Below, in pieces: positions 33,911-40,267 of a stretch of DNA of 40,267 nucleotides. Positions within the stretch are counted from its first letter, which is position 1. Each line of letters opens with the position of its first letter. A model generated the notes under the pieces. The model did not search any database and had not been told where the DNA came from. It saw only the letters and a list, made by a program, of their open reading frames with translations. The stretch is from Desulfovibrionaceae bacterium (GTDB taxonomy: Bacteria > Desulfobacterota > Desulfovibrionia > Desulfovibrionales > Desulfovibrionaceae): assembly GCA_015233395.1 (NCBI GenBank), contig JADFXV010000004.1, positions 42,501 to 82,767 of the forward strand, read 5' to 3'. Position numbers and translations under genes: made by a program.

Positions 33911-36472
33911 ATGAACACCGCTCTGACCTGCCTTAAGGTTCTGGCCGAAACCTTCTGCGCGCCCTTCGACCCCGCCGCGGCCGTGGACAAGTATGGCCTC
34001 GGCGGCGCCGAGCCCGAGATCGGCGTGGTCGCCGCCATGGCCCGCGAGATCGGCTTCGAGACGGTCGTGCGCGAGATGACTTTCGACGACCTCGCCTCGC
34101 TGCGCGACGAATTTCCCTTTCTGGCCCGCCTGAAAAACGGTAATATGGTCGTGGTGCTGGGCTTTCGCGGCGGCGCGCTCGACGGCCACGCCCTGATCGC
34201 CGATCCTCTGGCCCACGGTTTCGCCTCCTTCGAGCTGGGCCGCGAAGCCCTGGAAAAAAGCTGGGGAGGAACGGCGCTGCTCGCCAGGCCGCGCCTGGCT
34301 CGCAGCGCCCTGCGCGCCCTGGTCATGATCGGCCGCCACCACGGCCTGGACCTGTCCCTGGAAAGCCTGGTCCACGCCTACGCCCTGCAGGACGAGGAAC
34401 CCTCGACTGCGATGATCGTGCGCATCGCCAGGGAACAGGGACTCGCCGCCAGGGAAAAGCGCGTCGGCGTCGAAAACTTGTCCCGGCTCGGCCAGGCGTA
34501 TCCGTTCATGGCCAGGCTCAAGAACGGCCGCAGCGTCATCTTTTGCGGCTACGCCCCGGGGCCGGACGGAGAGCTGGCCGCCGACGTGGTCGATCCGATG
34601 TCCTTCCCCATCCGCCACGTCTCCATGAACGATGCCGAACTCGCCGCGCTCTGGGACGGCAAGGCCGTCCTGGCCAGGCGCAAGCTCTCCTTCGCCGAGA
34701 CCGGCCAGCCCTTCGGCTGGCGCTGGTTCGTGCCGGAATTCGCCCGCGAAAAAAGGGTGTTCATCGACGCCGGCATCGCCGCGCTCATGATGACCATACT
34801 CGGCCTGGCCGTGCCGCTCTATTTTCAGGTGGTCATCGACAAGGTGCTGGTGCATTACTCGATCTCCACCCTGCAAGTCCTGTCCATCGGCATGCTGGCG
34901 GCGATCCTGTTCGAGAGCGGTTTCAACTTCATGCGCGGCTACCTGATCTTGCACGGCGCCGCCAAGATCGACATCCGGGTGGCCACCAAGACGTTTGGCC
35001 ATCTGGTCTCGCTGCCGCTGCGCTTTTTCGGCCGCAGCCACGCGGGCGTGCTCATCCAGCACATGCAGCAGTCCGACAAGATCCGCGAATTCCTCTCGGG
35101 CAAGCTCTTTTTCACCCTGCTCGACGCCTTGTCGCTCATCGTCTTTCTGCCGGTGCTCTTTTTTTACAGCGTGACGCTGTCGTTCGTGGTCACGGGTTTT
35201 TCCCTGATTCTGGCGCTGTTTTTGACCTTCCTTCTGCCTTATTTCCGCGACCGCCTGTACAAGCTCTACCGGGCCGAGGGCGAGCGCCAGTCCTATCTGG
35301 TCGAGGCCATCCGGGGCATGGAGACAGTCAAGTCGCTTTCGCTTGAACCCTTCAAACGCCGCAAATGGGACGAAAAAGCCGCCCGGGCCGTGAGCATGCG
35401 CCTAAACGTCGGCAAGATCTCGACCACGGCCACGGCGGCCATCAATTTCCTGGAAAAGGGCATGAGCCTGGCCATTCCCTGGATCGGCGTCTATCTGGTC
35501 TTCGACGGTTCGATGACCGTGGGCGCGCTGATCGCCTTCCAGATGCTCTCCGGCCGGGTGACCGGCCCCTTGTGCCAGATCGTCTCGCTGATCCATGAAT
35601 ACCAGGAAAAGGCCCTGTCCGTGCGCATGCTCGGCCAGATCATGAACGAGCCGGCCGAACGCACCGCCGCCGGCGTCGGCCTGCGCCCGCTGATCAAGGG
35701 CAAGGTCGAATTCGACAACGCGGTCTTCAGCTACAACCCGGAGAATCCGCCGGTGGTGCGCGGCGTCTCCTGCACCTTCGCCGCCGGCCAGGTGGTCGGC
35801 GTCGTCGGCCGGTCGGGCTCGGGCAAATCCACCCTGGCCAGGCTCATGCAAGGCCTGTACGCCTGCGACTCGGGCGTGGTGCGCATCGACGGCCACGACA
35901 TCCGCGAACTCGACCTGACCTTCCTGCGCCGCAACATCGGCGTGGTCCTGCAAGAGAATTTCCTGTTCAACGCCACGGTGCGCGAAAACATCGCCATGAC
36001 CAAGCCCGGGGCGACCTTCGACGAGGTCGTCTGGGCCGCCGGGCTGGCCGGGGCCGGCGAGTTCATCGAACGCCTGCCCAAGGGCTTCGACACCGTGCTG
36101 GAGGAAAACGGCTCCAACCTCTCCGGCGGCCAAAAGCAGCGCCTGGCCATCGCCCGGGCCCTGCTTGTCCATCCGCGCATCCTGATCTTCGACGAGGCCA
36201 CAAGCGCGCTCGACGCCGAATCCGAGGAGATCATCCAAGACAACCTCGGCCGCATCGCCACCGGCCGCACCATGATTATCATCAGCCACCGGCTGTCCAT
36301 GCTTGCCGGGGCCAGCGCCATCCTGGTCCTGGACCAGGGCATGGTGGTCGATTTCGCCCCGCAGGACGTCCTGCTCACGCGCTGCTCCATCTACCAGGAC
36401 CTCTGGAAAAGCCAGAACAGGCACCTTCTGGGCAACGGCGGCGCGGGCGCGCCCGTCCTGTCGCTGCCATGA
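33911..36472 (+). CDS. HlyB-type type 1 secretion ABC transporter with two C39-like domains
   Basis: The start is the first ATG, 33911 (853 residues); the frame is open back to a TTG at 33824, but neither start has a clear ribosome site. Residues 1-128 and 130-260 are each a C39-like domain: compare FPFLARLKNGNMVVVLGF (69-86) with YPFMARLKNGRSVIFCGY (198-215), and ALLARPRLA with AVLARRKLS at their ends. Domain 1 keeps GHALIADP (His93, Asp98) but has no Cys at the catalytic position; domain 2 lacks Cys and His. Then come RWFVPEFAREKRVFIDAGIA, six membrane helices, and the ATPase: Walker A GRSGSGKST near 633, LSGGQKQRLAIARALL near 737, FDEATSALD and IIISHRLS. The usual HlyB length is about 700, so the extra domain explains the excess. 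Confidence 0.93.
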   Translation: MNTALTCLKVLAETFCAPFDPAAAVDKYGLGGAEPEIGVVAAMAREIGFETVVREMTFDDLASLRDEFPFLARLKNGNMVVVLGFRGGALDGHALIADPLAHGFASFELGREALEKSWGGTALLARPRLARSALRALVMIGRHHGLDLSLESLVHAYALQDEEPSTAMIVRIAREQGLAAREKRVGVENLSRLGQAYPFMARLKNGRSVIFCGYAPGPDGELAADVVDPMSFPIRHVSMNDAELAALWDGKAVLARRKLSFAETGQPFGWRWFVPEFAREKRVFIDAGIAALMMTILGLAVPLYFQVVIDKVLVHYSISTLQVLSIGMLAAILFESGFNFMRGYLILHGAAKIDIRVATKTFGHLVSLPLRFFGRSHAGVLIQHMQQSDKIREFLSGKLFFTLLDALSLIVFLPVLFFYSVTLSFVVTGFSLILALFLTFLLPYFRDRLYKLYRAEGERQSYLVEAIRGMETVKSLSLEPFKRRKWDEKAARAVSMRLNVGKISTTATAAINFLEKGMSLAIPWIGVYLVFDGSMTVGALIAFQMLSGRVTGPLCQIVSLIHEYQEKALSVRMLGQIMNEPAERTAAGVGLRPLIKGKVEFDNAVFSYNPENPPVVRGVSCTFAAGQVVGVVGRSGSGKSTLARLMQGLYACDSGVVRIDGHDIRELDLTFLRRNIGVVLQENFLFNATVRENIAMTKPGATFDEVVWAAGLAGAGEFIERLPKGFDTVLEENGSNLSGGQKQRLAIARALLVHPRILIFDEATSALDAESEEIIQDNLGRIATGRTMIIISHRLSMLAGASAILVLDQGMVVDFAPQDVLLTRCSIYQDLWKSQNRHLLGNGGAGAPVLSLP

Positions 36473-36504
36473 GGCGGCGAGACGACGCGGGGTGGGGGAA
36501 GAAA

Positions 36505-36546
36505 GCCTCCGGCGGCCAAAGGGGCGGGGTCCCTTTGGAATCCCCA
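36505..36546 (+). repeat. Family A palindromic repeat, copy 3
   Basis: GCCTCCGGCGGCCAAAGGGG, loop and CCCTTTGGAATCCCC. It starts 32 bases after the stop codon of the ABC exporter gene and separates it from the adaptor gene. Confidence 0.8.
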
Positions 36547-36590
36547 TTCAGGGGAATGGGCGGACGTGGATATGATTTTCGGGACAACGT

Positions 36591-38033
36591 ATGAGTGAAA
36601 AGAAAGATAATTCCTTGCCCAGTTGTTCTTCCGGCGCGCTGGCCGGGACGGGGAGCGCGCCGCCGGCCATGCCGGCCCCGGGCGGCGTGCCCGCCGAATT
36701 CCTCGAATTTCAGCCCGATTCCCTGGAACTGGAGATGGCGCCGCTGCCGGGCCGCGCCCGTATCAGCCTGTACATGGCCGTGGCCTGCATCCTGATCGGG
36801 CTTGTCTGGGCCTGTCTGGCCCAGATCGACCGCATCGTCACCGGCCAGGGCAAGGTCGCCGCGCCCCAGAGCAATCTCGTGCTGAGCGCCCTGGAACCGG
36901 CCGTGATCCGCAAAATCCACGTGCTCGCCGGGCAACGGGTGCAAGCCGGCGACCTGCTGGTCACGCTCGACAGCACCTTCACCCGGGCCGATCTGGCCGA
37001 CGCCGTCAAGCATTTCGACAGCCTGACCGCCCAGATCTGGCGCATCCGGTGCGAACTCGGCCAGGGCGCCTGCACCCCCCCGGCAAGTCTCGATCCGGCC
37101 GAGGCCGCCATGCAGATGAGCCTGCTGCTCGGGCGCAAAGCCGAATACCAGGGCAAAATGGCCTCCTACGACAAGGCCATTTCCGGCCTGGACACCCAAA
37201 TCGCCAGCCTGGCCGCGCAGCGCGAACAGGGCAAACGGCGCATCGCCAACTCCCGCGAAGTCGAGGCCATGCACCAAATCGTGTTCGAGAAAGGCGCCGG
37301 CTCCCGGCTCGAAATGCTCAAGGCCCAGAACGAGCGCATCCAAAACGAGTCCGATTACGAGCGCATGGGCCACGAAATGAAGACCAAGACCGAGGATCTG
37401 GCCAAGAACCGCGCCGACAGGGACGCCTTCGCGGCCAACTGGAACGGGACTCTGTCCAAGGAGCTGGTGGACACCCAGCGCGACGCCGGCAAGATCGGCG
37501 AACAGCTGGAAAAAGCCAAGCGCATGAACGAACTCATCGAACTACGCGCGCCAGGCCCCGGAGTGGTCCTGGACGTCGCGCGCAAATCCGTTGGCAGCGT
37601 GGCCGAAAAGGCCGAAGCCCTGGTCACTCTCGTGCCGCTGGACGCGCCGCTGGAAGCCCAGGTCGACATCCCGGCCAAGGAAATCGGCTTCGTGCGCGAG
37701 GGCGATCCGGCGCGGATCAAACTCGAAGCCTTCCCCTTCCAGAAACACGGCGTGCTCGAAGGCCGGGTGGCCACCGTCAGCGAAGACGCCTTCGCCGCCA
37801 AGGACAACCAGCAAGGCGCTACGCCCCAGGCCGCCGCCCAAGGCGCCTCCCAGGTCAACTACCGGGCCAGGATCGAGATCGTAAACGCCTCGCTGCGCGA
37901 CGTGCCCAAGGATTTCAGGCTCATCCCGGGCATGACGCTCACCGCCGAAATCAAGGTCGGCAAACGGCGCATCATCAGCTACCTGATCTATCCGGTCGTC
38001 CGCGCCCTGGACGAAGCCATGCGGGAGCCGTAG
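36591..38033 (+). CDS. HlyD-family type 1 secretion periplasmic adaptor
   Basis: The protein has 480 residues. A proline- and alanine-rich cytoplasmic N-terminus of about 55 residues precedes one membrane helix (ISLYMAVACILIGLVWACLA, 58-77). After the helix DRIVTGQGKVAAPQSN and LEPAVIRKIHVLAGQRVQAG (then DLLVTLDSTFTRADLADA) form the first half of the lipoyl domain. A long helical hairpin runs from about 140 to 310, with LRAPGPGVVLDVA returning to the lipoyl domain, and VPLDAPLEAQVDIPAKEIGF with the final LIPGMTLTAEIKVGKRRIIS is the beta-barrel. It spans the periplasm between the ABC exporter and an outer-membrane channel, which must be encoded elsewhere because no TolC gene is seen. It lies 118 bases after the exporter. 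Confidence 0.93.
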   Translation: MSEKKDNSLPSCSSGALAGTGSAPPAMPAPGGVPAEFLEFQPDSLELEMAPLPGRARISLYMAVACILIGLVWACLAQIDRIVTGQGKVAAPQSNLVLSALEPAVIRKIHVLAGQRVQAGDLLVTLDSTFTRADLADAVKHFDSLTAQIWRIRCELGQGACTPPASLDPAEAAMQMSLLLGRKAEYQGKMASYDKAISGLDTQIASLAAQREQGKRRIANSREVEAMHQIVFEKGAGSRLEMLKAQNERIQNESDYERMGHEMKTKTEDLAKNRADRDAFAANWNGTLSKELVDTQRDAGKIGEQLEKAKRMNELIELRAPGPGVVLDVARKSVGSVAEKAEALVTLVPLDAPLEAQVDIPAKEIGFVREGDPARIKLEAFPFQKHGVLEGRVATVSEDAFAAKDNQQGATPQAAAQGASQVNYRARIEIVNASLRDVPKDFRLIPGMTLTAEIKVGKRRIISYLIYPVVRALDEAMREP

Positions 38034-38049
38034 GATGGGGCGGGAAGAA

Positions 38050-38091
38050 CGCCTCCGGCGGCCAAAGGGGCAATGCCCCTTTGGAATCCCT
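38050..38091 (+). repeat. Family A palindromic repeat, copy 4
   Basis: CGCCTCCGGCGGCCAAAGGG followed by GCAATGCCCCTTTGGAATCCC; the arms CCAAAGGGGC/GCCCCTTTGG are perfect. It starts 16 bases after the stop codon of the adaptor gene, in the same orientation relative to the gene as copies 1-3. Confidence 0.85.
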
Positions 38092-38140
38092 CAAGTGGGG
38101 CCAGGGGCGGGAGGCGGCTCTGCTTTATTCCAACGCGGGG

Positions 38141-38187
38141 GCCGGGGGCGCAAGCCCCTGGGGGAAAAACAGCGGTTTTGGTTTTTC
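38141..38187. repeat. Family C palindromes, copy 3
   Basis: GGGGC-GCAA-GCCCC (within 38145-38158) is followed by AAAAAC and GTTTTT arms around 38165-38187, the same two-hairpin order as at 12001-12044. It lies in the 269-base gap between the adaptor and the small downstream gene. Confidence 0.5.
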
Positions 38188-38302
38188 CTCCGCAACCCGG
38201 TTGCCTAGGCCGGGACAGCCCCCAATTTATTTGGTATATGCATTGAGGCTGAGAGTCGCCTGTAAAATACTTCAAATGAGAAAATCGATAGGGGAGGACG
38301 CC

Positions 38303-38605
38303 ATGCAGGAATTGTACACCGACGGCATCATGCAACTGGGATTTGGCCGCGGAGCCGTGCGCATCGATTGGTTCAGCATCTGCCCGGACAAGATGGATCA
38401 GTCCGGCCAGCCCATCCGGGAGAAAATGCTGCGCCTGATCACCACGCCCCAAGGTCTGGTCGAGAGCCTGCAACAGATGCAGGGACTGCTGCAGAAACTC
38501 GTGGAGGCCGGCGTGGTCCAACTGCCCCAGAAACCTCACGACGACGCGGCCAAAGCCGAAGGCGGCGGCCCGGCCACGCCCCCGGTCAGCCCGAATTTCA
38601 GTTAG
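38303..38605 (+). CDS. Small protein of unknown function beside the secretion genes
   Basis: The start is the ATG at 38303 behind the strong site GGGGAGGACGCC, giving 100 residues beginning MQELYTDGIMQLGFGRGAVR. The first part looks like short beta strands (GAVRIDWFSICPDKM), followed by EKMLRLITTPQGLVESLQQM, an amphipathic helix rich in Leu and Gln, and a charged, proline-rich tail. The pattern of a beta hairpin, then a sentence-like R-L-x-T-P-x-G-L and a helix, reminds me of small DUF3467-like proteins, but I cannot confirm that. Position, strand and spacing suggest it belongs with the exporter and adaptor, perhaps as a cytoplasmic accessory factor. It has no signal peptide or membrane helix. 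Confidence 0.65.
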   Translation: MQELYTDGIMQLGFGRGAVRIDWFSICPDKMDQSGQPIREKMLRLITTPQGLVESLQQMQGLLQKLVEAGVVQLPQKPHDDAAKAEGGGPATPPVSPNFS

Positions 38606-38639
38606 CCGGGCAGGGAGAAGGGGAGAAATCGGGGGAGCA

Positions 38640-38757
38640 ACCCCCGCCTCCGAAAAACTTTCGGGGCTGTCCCAGCCAACAAGCGACGATCCGCTCCTAA
38701 GCTCGGACAGCCTCAAACTTTAGAGTTTTTTTGGGGAAAAGGGGTTTTCCCCCGGAT
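38640..38757. repeat. Family B fragments, two facing pieces
   Basis: CCGAAAAACTTTCGGGGCTGT (about 38651-38671) and CAAACTTTAGAGTTTTTTTG then GGGAAAAGGGGTTTTCCCCC (38713-38755) are family B-like pieces in opposite orientation. The block TCGGGGCTGTCCC also occurs at 11958-11970. Only GGGGAAAA/TTTTCCCC remains of the hairpin. Confidence 0.45.
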
Positions 38758-38852
38758 TCCATCTCCATTCTTCCTCCTCGTTTCCGCGGTTGTAAGCCGG
38801 GCGGCAAAAGGGTATCCTCGCGGCTGCATCTCCCTTTTTCCGGAGGACAGGT

Positions 38853-39527
38853 TTGCTGGCTACCCGCGCCGCGCTCGACCCGTCATTTGAGCCCAGGGCT
38901 CCGATCGCCGGCCTGGACGAGGCCGGGCGCGGCTGTCTGGCCGGTCCGGTCGTGGCTGCGGCCGTGATTTTGCCCGACTACTACGAGCTGGCCGGGCTGG
39001 CCGATTCCAAGACGCTTTCGCCCGAGCGCCGCGAACTTCTGGCGGGCTATATCCGCCGCGAGGCCGTGGCTTTCGCCTACGGCCTGGTCTGGCCCGGGCG
39101 GATCGACGCGATCAACATCCTGCAAGCCTCGCTGCTGGCCATGGCCAAGGCCGTGGCCAGACTGAAGACCAGCCCCGCGACCCTCTATATCGACGGCGAC
39201 AAGACCATACCGGGCGAGCATCTCGCGGGCCTGAGCCTGCGTCCCAGGCAGCAGGCGATCGTGGACGGCGACAGCCTCGTCCCGGCCATTTCCGCCGCCT
39301 CGATCCTGGCCAAGACCTACCGCGACCGCCTTATGGGCGTGCTGGACCGCCGCCATCCTGGCTACGGTTTCGCCGCGCACAAGGGCTACGGCGTCAAGGA
39401 GCATCTGGACGCCCTGCGGCGTCTCGGGCCATGCCCGCAACACCGTCTGACCTTCAAGGGCGTTCTCGAGGAGCAGAAAGCGGGGCCGCCGAAGGCCGGG
39501 GAACAGGCGTGCCTGCCCGGCATCTGA
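38853..39527 (+). CDS. rnhB: Ribonuclease HII
   Basis: The start is a TTG at 38853, supported by GGAGG 6 bases upstream; the frame has no ATG that keeps the N-terminal motif. The protein has 224 residues. [20 protein letters not shown] (18-37) contains the catalytic Asp22 and Glu23, and YIDGDKTI near residue 110 and the later [14 protein letters not shown] supply the other acidic residues and the binding helix. The [20 protein letters not shown] block is the RNase HII signature. It removes RNA from RNA-DNA hybrids and single ribonucleotides from DNA. The stop overlaps the yraN-family gene by 19 bases. Confidence 0.96.
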   Translation: MLATRAALDPSFEPRAPIAGLDEAGRGCLAGPVVAAAVILPDYYELAGLADSKTLSPERRELLAGYIRREAVAFAYGLVWPGRIDAINILQASLLAMAKAVARLKTSPATLYIDGDKTIPGEHLAGLSLRPRQQAIVDGDSLVPAISAASILAKTYRDRLMGVLDRRHPGYGFAAHKGYGVKEHLDALRRLGPCPQHRLTFKGVLEEQKAGPPKAGEQACLPGI

Positions 39528-39904
39528 TCCGGGGCGAGCGCGGCGAGGCGGCCGCCGAGGCAGAACTTCTGCGGCGCGGCTACGCCGTCGTGGAGCGCAA
39601 CTGGCGCTGCCGGGGCGGGGAGATCGATCTGGTCTGCCGCCAGGGGGCGACCCTGGTCTTCGTCGAGGTCAAGACCCGGGACGCGCGCGGCCGGCAAATG
39701 CCGGTCGAAGCCCTGAGTCCAACCAAAAAATCCAGGTTGCTCACCGCCGCAAGCCGCTACCTAAGCGAAAAAAATCTCTGGGACCGGCCATGCCGCTTCG
39801 ATCTGGCCGCAGTCACGGCGGACGGGGAGGGGATGAGCGTGCGCGTCGAACGCGACGTGATCCAGGCCGCATCGGCCGCAGCCGGCGCCTGGCAGCCCTG
39901 GTAG
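39509..39904 (+). CDS. yraN: YraN/UPF0102 family protein
   Basis: I chose the GTG at 39509 because GGGGAA precedes it and the family N-terminus ([20 protein letters not shown]) starts right after; it overlaps rnhB by 19 bases. The protein has 131 residues. [20 protein letters not shown] followed by FVEVKTRD is the D-x-n-E-x-K core of a restriction endonuclease-like fold, conserved in this family. A nuclease role has been proposed but the cellular function is not established. It belongs to the rnhB-yraN-rsmI gene string, which is common in bacteria. Confidence 0.9.
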   Translation: MPARHLIRGERGEAAAEAELLRRGYAVVERNWRCRGGEIDLVCRQGATLVFVEVKTRDARGRQMPVEALSPTKKSRLLTAASRYLSEKNLWDRPCRFDLAAVTADGEGMSVRVERDVIQAASAAAGAWQPW

Positions 39905-39911
39905 GACGCGC

Positions 39912-40267
39912 GTGGCCAAAACGCAGACCACCCCGGGCGCTCTGTACGTCGTGGCCACCCCGCTCGGCAACGCGCTCGATCTCTCGCCCCGGGCGGCGGG
40001 AGTGCTTGGCCGGGCCGGGCTGATCCTGGCCGAGGACACCCGCCGGACCAGGCGGCTACTGGCCGAAGCCGGAATCGCCGGGGCGCGGCTGCTTAGCCTG
40101 CACGAGCACAACGAGGCCGGACGCGTCAAGACGGTTGTCGACTTCGTGACCGGCGGCGGGGAGGCGGCGCTCGTGTCCGACGCGGGCACGCCGCTGCTCT
40201 CGGACCCGGGTTTCGAACTGGTGCGCGCCTGCCGCGCCGCCGGGATCGCGGTCGCGCCCGTGCCCGG
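39912..40267 (+). CDS. rsmI: 16S rRNA 2'-O-ribose C1402 methyltransferase, N-terminal part
   Basis: The gene begins with the GTG at 39912, 7 bases after the yraN-family stop, and runs off the right edge after about 118 residues. The N-terminus LYVVATPLGNALDLSPRAAG is the RsmI signature, followed by LAEDTRRTRRLLAEAGI, LSLHEHNE and SDAGTPLLSDPGFELV, all family-typical. RsmI is a tetrapyrrole-methylase-fold enzyme that methylates C1402 in the decoding centre together with RsmH. The C-terminal half is outside the window. Confidence 0.93.
   Translation, partial: MAKTQTTPGALYVVATPLGNALDLSPRAAGVLGRAGLILAEDTRRTRRLLAEAGIAGARLLSLHEHNEAGRVKTVVDFVTGGGEAALVSDAGTPLLSDPGFELVRACRAAGIAVAPVP

Noticed and set aside
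33911-34690. Exporter as an active C39 bacteriocin-processing peptidase
   Set aside because: No Cys stands at the catalytic position in either domain, and the neighbouring cargo has no double-glycine leader. Cysteines in the TTG-start extension (CNQC...VC) are not spaced to replace it.

Overview
The window is high-GC DNA from a free-living Gram-negative bacterium. The order of the ribosomal and RNA polymerase genes, the protein sequences of rpmG, rpoB and rpoC, the chemoreceptor with an acidic C-terminus, and three families of GC-rich palindromic intergenic repeats all point to a sulfate reducer of the Desulfovibrionaceae (Desulfobacterota). This assignment comes from recognising families by eye, not from a database match.

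Left part (1-9452, almost all minus strand): a truncated DUF2442 gene and a DUF4160 gene, a class I methyltransferase, then a branched-chain amino acid type ABC importer read right to left as livK, adaptor, livH, livM, livG, livF. Directly upstream lies ilvD, a branched-chain amino acid biosynthesis gene. An AT-richer gene for a secreted HlyD-like adaptor interrupts the importer genes between livK and livH.

Middle (9453-16000): a membrane chemoreceptor preceded by a 9-bp tandem repeat, a two-gene minus-strand unit of a glycosyltransferase and an exported clan GH-A glycosidase-like protein, and a small ABM-type monooxygenase-like protein.

Core (16130-32870, plus strand): one long translation and transcription cluster, rpsL-rpsG-fusA-tuf-rpmG-tRNA-Trp-secE-nusG-rplK-rplA-rplJ-rplL-rpoB-rpoC, with an L10 leader RNA, several internal hairpins or attenuators and a strong final terminator. 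The str genes lie upstream of tuf-rpmG, so the order is permuted relative to the common bacterial layout.

Right part (32891-38605): a putative type 1 secretion locus. A small metzincin-like protein without RTX repeats is divergent from an HlyB-type ABC exporter that carries two tandem C39-like domains, followed by an HlyD-type adaptor and a small protein of unknown function. No TolC gene is visible. The window closes with rnhB, a yraN-family gene and the start of rsmI.

The best candidate for something undescribed is the secretion locus: a duplicated C39-like domain on the exporter together with a metzincin-like cargo that has Asn at two expected zinc-site positions. The dispersed repeats also deserve attention, because one family sits in a fixed orientation just behind stop codons.
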